Below, one piece after another: positions 46,988 through 54,972 of a DNA stretch of 64,000 nt. Position 1 is the stretch's first letter; each line of letters begins with the position of its first letter. The translations under genes were made by a program, and so were the position numbers. The notes beneath the pieces are model-generated. The model saw nothing but the letters and a program-made list of their open reading frames with translations, searched no databases and had not been told where the DNA came from. This DNA is from Microvirga sp. ACRRW (GTDB lineage: Bacteria; Pseudomonadota; Alphaproteobacteria; Rhizobiales; Beijerinckiaceae). The stretch spans positions 806,001 to 870,000 of the forward strand of contig NZ_JAKRNJ010000001.1 in assembly GCF_022346925.1 (NCBI RefSeq). The letters run 5' to 3'.

Positions 46988-48250
46988 ATGAGCACGCCTA
47001 ACCGCTCGACCCATATCCGGCTCACCTCTCACCCCGAGCCGAATGCAGGCACCATCAAGCATCCAATCCATTGGGGCGCCAAGGACCCGCATGAGCGCGG
47101 GCCGATCATCGGCACCGTGACCAATCCCGGCGACCGCAACGTGATCGGCGCGCATGGCGGCTCCTATTCCCTCTATCGGGCCTTGGCGATTTCGGCGCGC
47201 GCGCTCAATCCCCTCGCGCGGCCCGACCTTCACAACACGCATCCCACCGCCGAAATCGGCCCGCATCCGCAATGGTTCGAGAACGGCAAGATCGTCTCCC
47301 TCGACCCCTGGGGTCACATGGTTGGAGATGTCTTCAAGGACGAGATCGCGAGCGGCCACGACATCCGGCCCTCTATCGCGGTGACGAAAGCGCGCCTCAA
47401 CATGCCGGAAATCCTCTCCGCCATGGGCGCGAAGCGATTGAAGGCCGATGGCGGTTTCCTGCATGAATCCGGCGACATTTCGGTGACGAAGATCGCGGTC
47501 GATCCCGTGTGGTATCTGCCGGGCATCGCGGAGCGCTTCGGCTGCACGGAAGGAGAATTGCGCCGCACGTTGTTCGAGCAGACCGGCGGCATGTTCCCCG
47601 AACTCGTAACGCGTCCCGACATGAGCGTATTCCTGCCGCCCATCGGCAACACGACCGTGTATGTGGTGGGCGACGTGTCGCGCCTGAGCGATCCGAAAAC
47701 ACGCATCGCCTGCCGCGTGCATGACGAGTGCAACGGCTCCGACGTTTTCGGCTCCGACATCTGCACATGCCGTCCTTACCTCGTGCACGGCATCGAGGAA
47801 TGCGTGCGGGAAGCTCAAGAAGGCGGCGTCGGCGTGATTGCCTATAACCGCAAGGAAGGCCGCGCGCTCGGCGAAGTCACGAAGTTCCTTGTCTACAATG
47901 CGCGCAAGCGGCAGGAAGGCGGCGATTCAGCATCCACCTATTTCGAGCGTACGGAATGCGTGGCGGGTGTGCAGGATGCGCGCTTCCAGCAGCTCATGCC
48001 CGATGTGCTGAACTGGCTCGGCATCCGCCGTATCGACAGGCTCATGTCCATGTCGAACATGAAGTACGACGCTATCGTCGGCTCCGGCATCGAGGTGGTG
48101 GAGCGCGTGCCCATTCCGGCCGAACTGGTGCCACCGGATGCGCAGGTCGAGATCGAGGCCAAGAAGGCCGCCGGCTATTACACGCCGGACGGAACGCCGG
48201 ACTCATCCGAACTCGACAAGGTGAAAGGCCGCGATCTCGAGCGCTTTTAA
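46988..48250 (+). CDS. urc1: URC1-type protein, GTP cyclohydrolase II family
   Basis: This 420-aa protein has a RibA-like C-terminal half and a distinct 200-residue N-terminal extension, unlike riboflavin enzymes (about 200 aa or RibB fusions). The zinc ligands of RibA are conserved as Cys248, Cys259 and Cys261 (HDEC then CTC), and the GTP-site arginine region RKEGRALGE replaces RQEGRNIG. In the yeast Lachancea kluyveri the homologue Urc1 is required for the URC uracil-degradation pathway with Urc4 and a uracil phosphoribosyltransferase. Both partners follow here. The reaction is not fully defined; a pyrimidine ring-opening role is inferred. GGAAG lies seven bases before the ATG. Confidence 0.86.
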   Translation: MSTPNRSTHIRLTSHPEPNAGTIKHPIHWGAKDPHERGPIIGTVTNPGDRNVIGAHGGSYSLYRALAISARALNPLARPDLHNTHPTAEIGPHPQWFENGKIVSLDPWGHMVGDVFKDEIASGHDIRPSIAVTKARLNMPEILSAMGAKRLKADGGFLHESGDISVTKIAVDPVWYLPGIAERFGCTEGELRRTLFEQTGGMFPELVTRPDMSVFLPPIGNTTVYVVGDVSRLSDPKTRIACRVHDECNGSDVFGSDICTCRPYLVHGIEECVREAQEGGVGVIAYNRKEGRALGEVTKFLVYNARKRQEGGDSASTYFERTECVAGVQDARFQQLMPDVLNWLGIRRIDRLMSMSNMKYDAIVGSGIEVVERVPIPAELVPPDAQVEIEAKKAAGYYTPDGTPDSSELDKVKGRDLERF

Positions 48251-48337
48251 CCTTCTCCACAACCGGTTGGGTGCGAGAGTGCGGCCCGGCCCTAAGTCTA
48301 TGCTATCGCTCTTCACCTTAGAGCAGCGGAGCCCTGC

Positions 48338-49591
48338 GTGACGGACCAGCCGAATTCCTCCCCTGAGACACAAGCCGCCCGTACGCTTCTGAATGCTGCG
48401 GCGGTGCGCGAGCGCTCCCATCAATTGCTGAACGCGGGCCTTGAGGGGCGGCTGCAGCATTTCACCGTGGACCTGAACCGCCTGGAGCCCTGCGCCGACG
48501 AGGTGGTGAAAACGATCCGTGAGGCCTACCCTTCGCTCGACATCCCCTTCCATGCCCGCTGGCGGCATTTCGCGGCCGGAGGCCATGACCGCTGGGACGC
48601 GGTGATGCATGGCGCGCCCTGGACGAATGCGGGCGACATGGCCCGGGCGGCCTTCGACCTCGCCATCGTTTCCGTGCTGCTCGATGCGGGTGCCGGCCCG
48701 CAATGGCGCTATCAGGAAGGCCGCACGGGCGAGACCTATACCCGCTCCGAGGGTCTGGCAGTCGCGAGCTTCGACATGTTCGTGGGCGGCGCCTTTTCCA
48801 GCAGGCCTGATGACCCTTTCCGCGTCGATGCGGATGTGCTCATGGCGCTGACGGCAGACGATCTTGCCGAAGGCTTCCAGGTTTCCGCAGATAACCCGCT
48901 CGTGGGGCTCGAAGGCCGCGCTGCGCTCCTGAATCGCTTGGGCCGCGTCGTGGCGACCAATCCCGATATTTTCGGGCAGGTGGACGATCCCCGTCCCGGC
49001 GGCCTTGTCGACGTGATCGTGGCGACAGCCGAGGGCGACGACATCAAGGCAACCTCCATTCTGGAGGCACTGCTCACCTATCTCGGTCCCATCTGGCCCG
49101 GCCGCATCACCTTGGGCGGCGTCGATCTCGGCGATACCTGGCGCCATCCCCTGGTGGAGGCGCCGGACGCCACGAAAGGGCTCATCCCCTTCCACAAACT
49201 CTCCCAGTGGCTCTCCTATTCGCTGATCGAGCCCCTGGAATGGGCCGGCTATAATGTGACCGACGTCAACGGGCTCACGGGCCTGCCGGAATACCGCAAT
49301 GGCGGCCTTTTCCTCGACACGGGCGTGATCGTCCTGAAGGACCCCGAGGACGCCAAAAAGGCACATGCGGTGGATTCCCCCCTCGTGGTGGAGTGGCGGG
49401 CCTTGACGGTTGCTCTTTTGGACCGCATTGCCGATCCGATCCGCGCCCGGCTCGGGTTTACCGCCGAGGACTTTCCTCTCGCGAAGGCACTCGAAGGCGG
49501 CACCTGGGCAACGGGGCGCAGATTGGCCAAGGAGAAGCGCGGCGACGGCTCGCCGCCTCTCAGCGTGATCAGTGACGGAACGGTGTTTTGA
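48338..49591 (+). CDS. urc4: URC4-type protein (DUF1688)
   Basis: This 417-aa soluble protein starts with GTG at 48338. Recognisable DUF1688 segments are [20 protein letters not shown] near the N-terminus, [26 protein letters not shown] near residue 70 and [20 protein letters not shown] near 290. It has no known enzyme motif, and the yeast homologue Urc4 is essential for uracil breakdown with unknown chemistry. It lies 87 bases after the URC1-type gene and 35 bases before upp, so the three are probably one operon. Confidence 0.86.
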   Translation: MTDQPNSSPETQAARTLLNAAAVRERSHQLLNAGLEGRLQHFTVDLNRLEPCADEVVKTIREAYPSLDIPFHARWRHFAAGGHDRWDAVMHGAPWTNAGDMARAAFDLAIVSVLLDAGAGPQWRYQEGRTGETYTRSEGLAVASFDMFVGGAFSSRPDDPFRVDADVLMALTADDLAEGFQVSADNPLVGLEGRAALLNRLGRVVATNPDIFGQVDDPRPGGLVDVIVATAEGDDIKATSILEALLTYLGPIWPGRITLGGVDLGDTWRHPLVEAPDATKGLIPFHKLSQWLSYSLIEPLEWAGYNVTDVNGLTGLPEYRNGGLFLDTGVIVLKDPEDAKKAHAVDSPLVVEWRALTVALLDRIADPIRARLGFTAEDFPLAKALEGGTWATGRRLAKEKRGDGSPPLSVISDGTVF

Positions 49592-49626
49592 GGATTGAGC
49601 CTATGACGACCAAGGGAGAAAAAAGC

Positions 49627-50256
49627 ATGCAAGGCGTAACGGTGGTCGATCATCCGCTGGTTCAGCACAAGCTGACACTGATGCGCGACAAGGAGCGCTC
49701 CACGAAGGGCTTCCGCCAGCTGCTCAACGAGATCGGCATGCTGCTCTGCTACGAGGTCACCCGCGATCTCCCCATGGAACGCATCGAGATCGAAACGCCG
49801 ATGACCAAGATGGAAGGCGCGCAAATCGCCGGCAAGAAGCTGGTCTTCGCCCCCATCCTGCGCGCGGGCGTCGGCTTCCTCGACGGCATGCTCACCCTCG
49901 TTCCCGCAGCGCGCGTCGCCCATATCGGCCTCTACCGCGATCCGGAATCGCTGCAGGCCGTCGAGTATTACTTCAAGGCTCCGTCCGATCTCGCCGACCG
50001 TATGGTGCTGGTGCTCGACCCGATGCTCGCCACCGCGAACTCGGCGGTTGCCGCTATCGAGCGCCTGAAGGAGCGCGGCGCGAAGGATCTTCGCTTCGTG
50101 TGCCTGCTCGCAGCCCCTGAAGGCATCGAGCGCCTGCGCAGCGCGCATCCCGACGTGCATATCTGGACCGCGTCGATCGACGAGAAGCTGAACGACCACG
50201 GCTATATCGTGCCGGGCCTCGGAGACGCCGGCGACCGCATGTATGGAACGCGCTAA
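49627..50256 (+). CDS. upp: Uracil phosphoribosyltransferase
   Basis: Upp makes UMP from uracil and PRPP. The 209-aa protein begins [20 protein letters not shown], has [14 protein letters not shown], the PRPP loop [12 protein letters not shown] and the C-terminal uracil-binding [17 protein letters not shown]. The ATG at 49627 is chosen for its GGGAG about ten bases upstream and its fit to the family; earlier in-frame starts exist at 49588 and 49603. Besides salvage, UPRT is an essential component of the URC route in yeast, which fits its position here. Confidence 0.95.
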   Translation: MQGVTVVDHPLVQHKLTLMRDKERSTKGFRQLLNEIGMLLCYEVTRDLPMERIEIETPMTKMEGAQIAGKKLVFAPILRAGVGFLDGMLTLVPAARVAHIGLYRDPESLQAVEYYFKAPSDLADRMVLVLDPMLATANSAVAAIERLKERGAKDLRFVCLLAAPEGIERLRSAHPDVHIWTASIDEKLNDHGYIVPGLGDAGDRMYGTR

Positions 50257-50304
50257 AAGCGAGGGCCGTTAGCGCTGTGATCCATCACAACAGGGACTAG
50301 CACC

Positions 50305-51216
50305 TTGCGCTTCATCGTCGCCGATTGGGGAACGACCCGCTTCCGTGGCTATCTGATCGAGGGTGAGACCATTCTCGATCAGGTCTCGTCGGATGAGGGC
50401 GTCTCCGCCCTGCAAAAGGGCCAGCATCGGGACGTGTTCGTCAAACATTGCGGGCGCTGGCTCGATGCGGAGCCGAACGCGCCCGTGCTGCTTGTCGGCA
50501 TGGTGGGCAGCCGCGAAGGATGGGTGGAAGCGCCCTATGCCACCTGCCCTGCCGGTCTCGTGGAAATTGCGGAAGCGCTCATTCCTGTCGAAATCGGCAA
50601 CGGCCGCAAGGGCTACATCATTCCAGGCCTCTTCTGCGAGCCCGCTCCCGGCGCCGCCGACGTCATGCGCGGCGAGGAAACGCTGGTGCTCGGCACCGGT
50701 GTCGAGAACGGTCTCATCTGCTCAGCCGGCACGCACCCCAAGTGGATTCTCGTGCGCGATGGGCGCATCGAGCGTTTCGCCACCTACATGACCGGCGAGA
50801 TGTATGCGCTGTTGCGCGAGCACTCGATGATCGGACGTCCCGCGACGGAGCCCGCCGACCAGAAGGGCTTCGACATGGGCCTCCATGCGGCCGAGCGCAA
50901 CAGCGGCGCTGAAGGTGCTGCCCGCGTCGGCCTGCTGCACCTTCTCTTCTGCGCGCGCGCCGCCGTCGTTTCCGGGCGCATGGCAAGCAACCTGCTTGCG
51001 CCGTATCTTTCCGGCCTGCTCACCGGCGATGAGATCAACGGTGCGCTCGCGCAATTCGGCCGTCCCTCCTCCGTCACCATTCTCGCCAGTCACGAACGCG
51101 CGGATCTTTACGTGCATGCGCTCGCACGTCTCGGCATCAAGACGGAATTGAAGATTCCTCAGCAGGCACTGCTTGCCGGCTTGGCGCGGATCGTCAGGCA
51201 GCATGCAACAGCATGA
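50305..51216 (+). CDS. dgoK: 2-dehydro-3-deoxygalactonokinase
   Basis: This 303-aa DgoK-family kinase phosphorylates 2-keto-3-deoxygalactonate with ATP. The opening FIVADWGTTRFRGYLI, LVGMVGSREGW, the MRGEETLVLGTGVENG segment near residue 118 and the ATYMTGEMYALL stretch are typical. The start is TTG at 50305. Other De Ley-Doudoroff galactose genes (dgoA, dgoD) are absent from the window, so it is an orphan here. It follows upp by 48 bases; whether it belongs to the URC transcript is unclear. A short TGTGA-TCACA palindrome with a four-base spacer lies at 50276-50289. Confidence 0.88.
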   Translation: MRFIVADWGTTRFRGYLIEGETILDQVSSDEGVSALQKGQHRDVFVKHCGRWLDAEPNAPVLLVGMVGSREGWVEAPYATCPAGLVEIAEALIPVEIGNGRKGYIIPGLFCEPAPGAADVMRGEETLVLGTGVENGLICSAGTHPKWILVRDGRIERFATYMTGEMYALLREHSMIGRPATEPADQKGFDMGLHAAERNSGAEGAARVGLLHLLFCARAAVVSGRMASNLLAPYLSGLLTGDEINGALAQFGRPSSVTILASHERADLYVHALARLGIKTELKIPQQALLAGLARIVRQHATA

Positions 51217-51234
51217 AAAACGGCGTCATCCCGG

Positions 51235-51322
51235 ACGGCGCAGCCGAGCCGGGATCGTGCGCAGGATAAAGCGCCATTCTCGTCATGCGATCCCGGGTTC
51301 CGCTGAGCGGCCCCGGGATGAC
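51235..51322. repeat. Palindromic intergenic repeat, copy 5
   Basis: An 88-base dyad begins GTCATCCCGG and ends CCCGGGATGAC. It is nearly identical in both arms to copy 1 and lies between dgoK and the aminopeptidase gene. Confidence 0.8.
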
Positions 51323-51381
51323 AGCCGCTCAATTCGCCTTTAGAACTTCATTTCAATTGCCTTCATTCCAGGTCAACGCCC

Positions 51382-52764
51382 ATGCCTCATCCCCTGCTTG
51401 CCGCCTCCTCCGAAACCTCGCTTCCGATCTGGCTCGTGACCGAGAGCACGTGGAGCAGCATCTCCGCCCAACTGCCGAAGACGGCGCAGGGTTTTGCAAA
51501 GGCTCAGGGCTTTGAAGGAAAGGCTGGCAGCCATTGCCTGCTTCCGGACGCGGAGGGCAATCTCTTCGGCGTTGTCTTCGGCCTTGCAGGTGAAGACGCC
51601 ACGCAGCGCGATCCCTTCGCTGCCGGCAAGCTGTCAACGATCCTGCCCGATGGCGTGTATCGCTTCGAGACCGACGCTCCCGCTGCGACACTTGCCACAC
51701 TCGCGTGGGTTCTCGGCTCCTACAGTTTTACGCGCTATCGCAAGCGTACGGAAAAATCCGTTCGTCTCGTCACGCCGAAAGGCGTCGATGCCGAAGAGGT
51801 GACGCGCATCGCCAACGCCGTGTTCCGCAGTCGCGATCTCATCAACACGCCGACGAGCGATCTCGGACCCGACGGCATTGAGGCCGCCGCGCGCCAGATC
51901 GCGGATGCGCATGGCGCAGCGTTCAACAGCATCGTCGGCGACGATCTCTTGAAGCAGAACTTACCGATGATCCACGCGGTCGGGCGCGCTTCCGCCATCG
52001 CGCCGCGCCTCATCGATTTCACCTGGGGCAATGAGAACGCGCCGCGCATCACGCTCGTCGGCAAGGGTGTGGCTTTCGATACCGGCGGCCTCGACATCAA
52101 GCCCGCCGCCTCCATGTTGATGATGCGCAAGGACATGGGCGGCGCGGCCGCCACGCTCGCTCTCGCCGATATGATCATGGGCGCGAAACTGCCCGTGCGC
52201 CTGCGTGTGCTCATTCCCGCCGTCGAGAACTCGATCTCGAGCAACGCCTTCCGCCCCGGCGACATCCTCAACAGCCGCAAAGGCATTACGGTCGAGATCG
52301 GCAACACGGATGCGGAAGGCCGCCTCATTCTCGCCGATGCGCTGGCACTGGCGGATGAGGAAAAGCCGGACCTCATCGTCGATTTCGCGACGCTTACGGG
52401 TGCCGCCCGCGTGGCGCTCGGCCCTGAGCTCCCGCCCTTCTTTACGGATGACGACGCGCTCGCCCTCGAGATCGCCCGCACCGGCCTGGAGGTGAACGAT
52501 CCCGTGTGGCGCATGCCGCTTTGGGCTCCTTACCAGAGTCAGCTCGACTCGAAGTATGCGGACATGAACAACACGGGCGGCCCAATGGCCGGCTCCGTCA
52601 CCGCCGCTCTGTTCCTGCGCCGCTTCGTATCCGACGCCAAGGCGCATGTGCATTTCGACATCTTCGCCTGGAACAACTCCACCCGCCCCGGCCGCCCGGA
52701 AGGCGCCGAGGTTCAGGCAGCGCGCCTCATGTATGCCCTTCTGAAGAAGCGCTACGCCTCTTAA
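51382..52764 (+). CDS. Leucyl aminopeptidase (M17 family)
   Basis: This 460-aa two-metal aminopeptidase removes N-terminal residues from peptides. The M17 signature NTDAEGRLILADALALA and the metal-binding GKGVAFDTGGLDIKP segment near residue 230 are intact, as is KDMGGAAATLALAD. The N-terminal macro-like domain is diverged, as in the PepB-like rhizobial group often called leucyl aminopeptidase. A MarR-type gene follows 74 bases later, then an NlpC/P60 peptidase. Confidence 0.92.
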   Translation: MPHPLLAASSETSLPIWLVTESTWSSISAQLPKTAQGFAKAQGFEGKAGSHCLLPDAEGNLFGVVFGLAGEDATQRDPFAAGKLSTILPDGVYRFETDAPAATLATLAWVLGSYSFTRYRKRTEKSVRLVTPKGVDAEEVTRIANAVFRSRDLINTPTSDLGPDGIEAAARQIADAHGAAFNSIVGDDLLKQNLPMIHAVGRASAIAPRLIDFTWGNENAPRITLVGKGVAFDTGGLDIKPAASMLMMRKDMGGAAATLALADMIMGAKLPVRLRVLIPAVENSISSNAFRPGDILNSRKGITVEIGNTDAEGRLILADALALADEEKPDLIVDFATLTGAARVALGPELPPFFTDDDALALEIARTGLEVNDPVWRMPLWAPYQSQLDSKYADMNNTGGPMAGSVTAALFLRRFVSDAKAHVHFDIFAWNNSTRPGRPEGAEVQAARLMYALLKKRYAS

Positions 52765-52838
52765 GCATAGCGACAAAGACAGGTTGCATCGTTCGGCTTG
52801 AGCCCGAATAATCCGGACCCGGAACGACCGGTGCAATC

Positions 52839-53186
52839 ATGTCTGTCGCGTTGCGTGCGATTCAATCCTTAAAGCTCTGGCACGACGTGCATCTCGACCT
52901 CGTGCACCAGGGCAGCGACCTCTCCTCGCGTCAGATCGCCATTCTACTGACGATCTATCTCGATGCGCCGCCGCATACGGTCCGTGGGCTCGCCAAGAAG
53001 CTCGATGTCACGAAGGCCGTCATCACCCGTGCCCTCGACACCCTCGGCAAGCTCGACCTCGTCTCCCGCCGCCGGGATGAGGCGGATCGGCGCAATGTGA
53101 TCATCCAGCGCACGGTCGCTGGCGCTTTGGCCGTGGAACGGCTAGGAGACATCGTTACCGCCCGAGCCAAGGAGCTGCCTCGATGA
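52839..53186 (+). CDS. MarR-like winged-helix regulator
   Basis: This short 115-aa protein is largely one winged helix: LSSRQIAILLTIYLDAPPHTVRGLAKKL, then VTKAVITRALDTLGKLDLVSRRRDEADRRN, the recognition helix and wing of MarR proteins. It lacks long dimerisation helices, so it may be a reduced regulator. Its stop overlaps the NlpC/P60 start by four bases, and it may control its own operon with the peptidases. The ligand is unknown. Confidence 0.8.
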   Translation: MSVALRAIQSLKLWHDVHLDLVHQGSDLSSRQIAILLTIYLDAPPHTVRGLAKKLDVTKAVITRALDTLGKLDLVSRRRDEADRRNVIIQRTVAGALAVERLGDIVTARAKELPR

Positions 53187-54034
53187 GTTTCGACCGCCGC
53201 ATCACACCCGTCCGCGCCGATCTGGCTGACGAGAAGCTACGCGGTCAGGTCGAGGCCGAGCGCTTCACCATCGGCACGGCAAAGCGCGTCGTTGCGCCCT
53301 TCTCTCCCCTGCACCGCCACCCTTCCCGGGAGGCGCCTGTCGATACACAGGCTATCTTCGGCGAGGCCGTGACCGTCTATGACGAGCACGAAGGCTGGGC
53401 CTGGGTTCAGCTGCAAGATGACGGCTATGTGGGCTATCTGCCGAGCGCCGTGCTGGGCGAACCGGGTCCGCAGGCAACGCACAAGATCGCGGCGATCCGC
53501 ACCTTCATCTATCCCAGCCCGAACCTGAAGCTGCCGCATACCGATTTGCTGACGATGAATTCGAAGGTCGCCATCGTGGGTACCGAGGGTGACTATGCGC
53601 AGATGGCCGATGGCGGCTGGCTCTATGCTCCGCATCTGGCAAGCATCGATGCACGCGAGACGGATTACGTGAGTGTCGCCGAGCGTTTCCTGCACACGCC
53701 CTATCTCTGGGGCGGCAAGACGAGCCTCGGCATCGACTGCTCGGGCCTCGCTCAAACCGTTCTGACAGCAGCGGGCATCAAGGCCCCGCGCGACAGCGAC
53801 ATGCAGGAGCAGCAACTCGGCACCGCCATCGAGGTCAAACCCGACCTCAGCGGCCTCAAGCGCGGCGATCTCGTGTTCTGGAAAGGCCATGTGGGCCTGA
53901 TGATGGATGCGACGAACTTCATCCACGCCACCGGCCACACCATGACCGTGATGATCGAGCCGCTCTCGGTTGCGGAAGAGCGCATCCGCCGCACGAGCTA
54001 CGGCCCGATCAGTTCGATCAAGCGTTTCGTTTAA
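53183..54034 (+). CDS. NlpC/P60 family peptidase with SH3 domains
   Basis: This 283-aa cysteine peptidase has two bacterial SH3-like domains (about 35-155, with WAWVQLQDDGYVGYLPSAVL) and a C-terminal NlpC/P60 domain. The catalytic Cys186 sits in GIDCSGLAQ, His236 in KGHVGLMMD and the third polar residue is probably His248. Related enzymes cut murein stem peptides between gamma-D-Glu and DAP. No signal peptide is seen, so it probably acts on imported murein peptides, alongside the aminopeptidase. Confidence 0.9.
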   Translation: MSFDRRITPVRADLADEKLRGQVEAERFTIGTAKRVVAPFSPLHRHPSREAPVDTQAIFGEAVTVYDEHEGWAWVQLQDDGYVGYLPSAVLGEPGPQATHKIAAIRTFIYPSPNLKLPHTDLLTMNSKVAIVGTEGDYAQMADGGWLYAPHLASIDARETDYVSVAERFLHTPYLWGGKTSLGIDCSGLAQTVLTAAGIKAPRDSDMQEQQLGTAIEVKPDLSGLKRGDLVFWKGHVGLMMDATNFIHATGHTMTVMIEPLSVAEERIRRTSYGPISSIKRFV

Positions 54035-54972
54035 TAGCCCCGATCCCGATCCACCACGTTCTCGAACGTCTCTCCCGCTTCATGGCGGAGGATCTGCTTC
54101 GCGATGTAGCGTGCCGTAGCTTCAGGCTCGCTTACCGCCGCGTTGTGCGGCGTGATGGTGACGCGCGGATGCGACCAGAGCGGAGAATCTTCCGGCAGCG
54201 GCTCCTTCTCGAACACGTCGAGCGTTGCCGCTTTCAGCGTTCCATCGTCGAGGCAGGCGAGGATATCGCTTTCCACCTGCAGACCGCCGCGACCCGCATT
54301 GATGAGCACCGGCCCACCGAGTTTGCCGTCCTGCGCGAGCTTCTTGAACAGGCTTCGGTTGAGAATGCCGCGCGTGTCGGGCGTGAGCGGGATGAGCGCG
54401 ATGAGAATGTCCGTGCGCGCGAGAAACTCATCGAGCCCGCTCTCGCCGGAGTACACATCCCAGCCGTGGAAGCTCTTGGGTGTACGGCTCCAGGCCGCCA
54501 CCTCGAAGCCCATCATTCTGAGCTTCACGGCAGCATCTTGTCCCAGCACGCCAAAGCCCATGATGCCGACGCGCACGTCCGAGGCAATCGGCGGAGAACG
54601 ATCCGGCTCCCAGCGCTTCTCACGTTGAGCCTGCGCGAAGCGCGCATGATCGCGCAAATACATGAGCGAATGCATGACCATGTATTCGCTCATGCGATGG
54701 GTGAGATCGTCCTGCGCCACACGCACGATTGGAACAGCCGGAAGACCGGGATAGCCCATCAGATGATCGACGCCCGCACCGAGGGAGAAGAGCGCCTCCA
54801 AGTTCGGCAGGTTGTCCAGGCTTCCCGGCTTCGGTCCCCAGGTCGCCACGTAGCGGATCTTGCTTCTGTCGAAACCCTCACCCAGCACGACGATCTCGCG
54901 ACCGGGCAAATGGCGCGTGAAGCGCTCGACCCATGGCTGCGTTTCCCAGGTGACCGCGACGAGAAGGCTCAA
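54031..54972 (-). CDS. GhrA-like glyoxylate/hydroxypyruvate reductase
   Basis: This 313-aa D-2-hydroxyacid dehydrogenase reduces small oxoacids with NAD(P)H. The dinucleotide-binding loop reads VGIMGFGVLGQDAA near residue 135. Catalytic residues appear as Arg in INAGRGGLQV, Glu in EKEPLPEDSPL and His in ITPHNAAVS, as in GhrA. The start overlaps the deoA stop by four bases, so it is the last gene of the nucleoside operon. Its role there is not known. Its 3' end overlaps the convergent NlpC/P60 gene by four bases. Confidence 0.9.
   Translation of the reverse strand: MSLLVAVTWETQPWVERFTRHLPGREIVVLGEGFDRSKIRYVATWGPKPGSLDNLPNLEALFSLGAGVDHLMGYPGLPAVPIVRVAQDDLTHRMSEYMVMHSLMYLRDHARFAQAQREKRWEPDRSPPIASDVRVGIMGFGVLGQDAAVKLRMMGFEVAAWSRTPKSFHGWDVYSGESGLDEFLARTDILIALIPLTPDTRGILNRSLFKKLAQDGKLGGPVLINAGRGGLQVESDILACLDDGTLKAATLDVFEKEPLPEDSPLWSHPRVTITPHNAAVSEPEATARYIAKQILRHEAGETFENVVDRDRGY

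Noticed and set aside
50276-50289. TGTGA-TCACA palindrome before dgoK as a CRP/FNR-type site
   Set aside because: The spacer is four bases rather than the six needed by CRP-type consensus, so I keep it only as a short palindrome.
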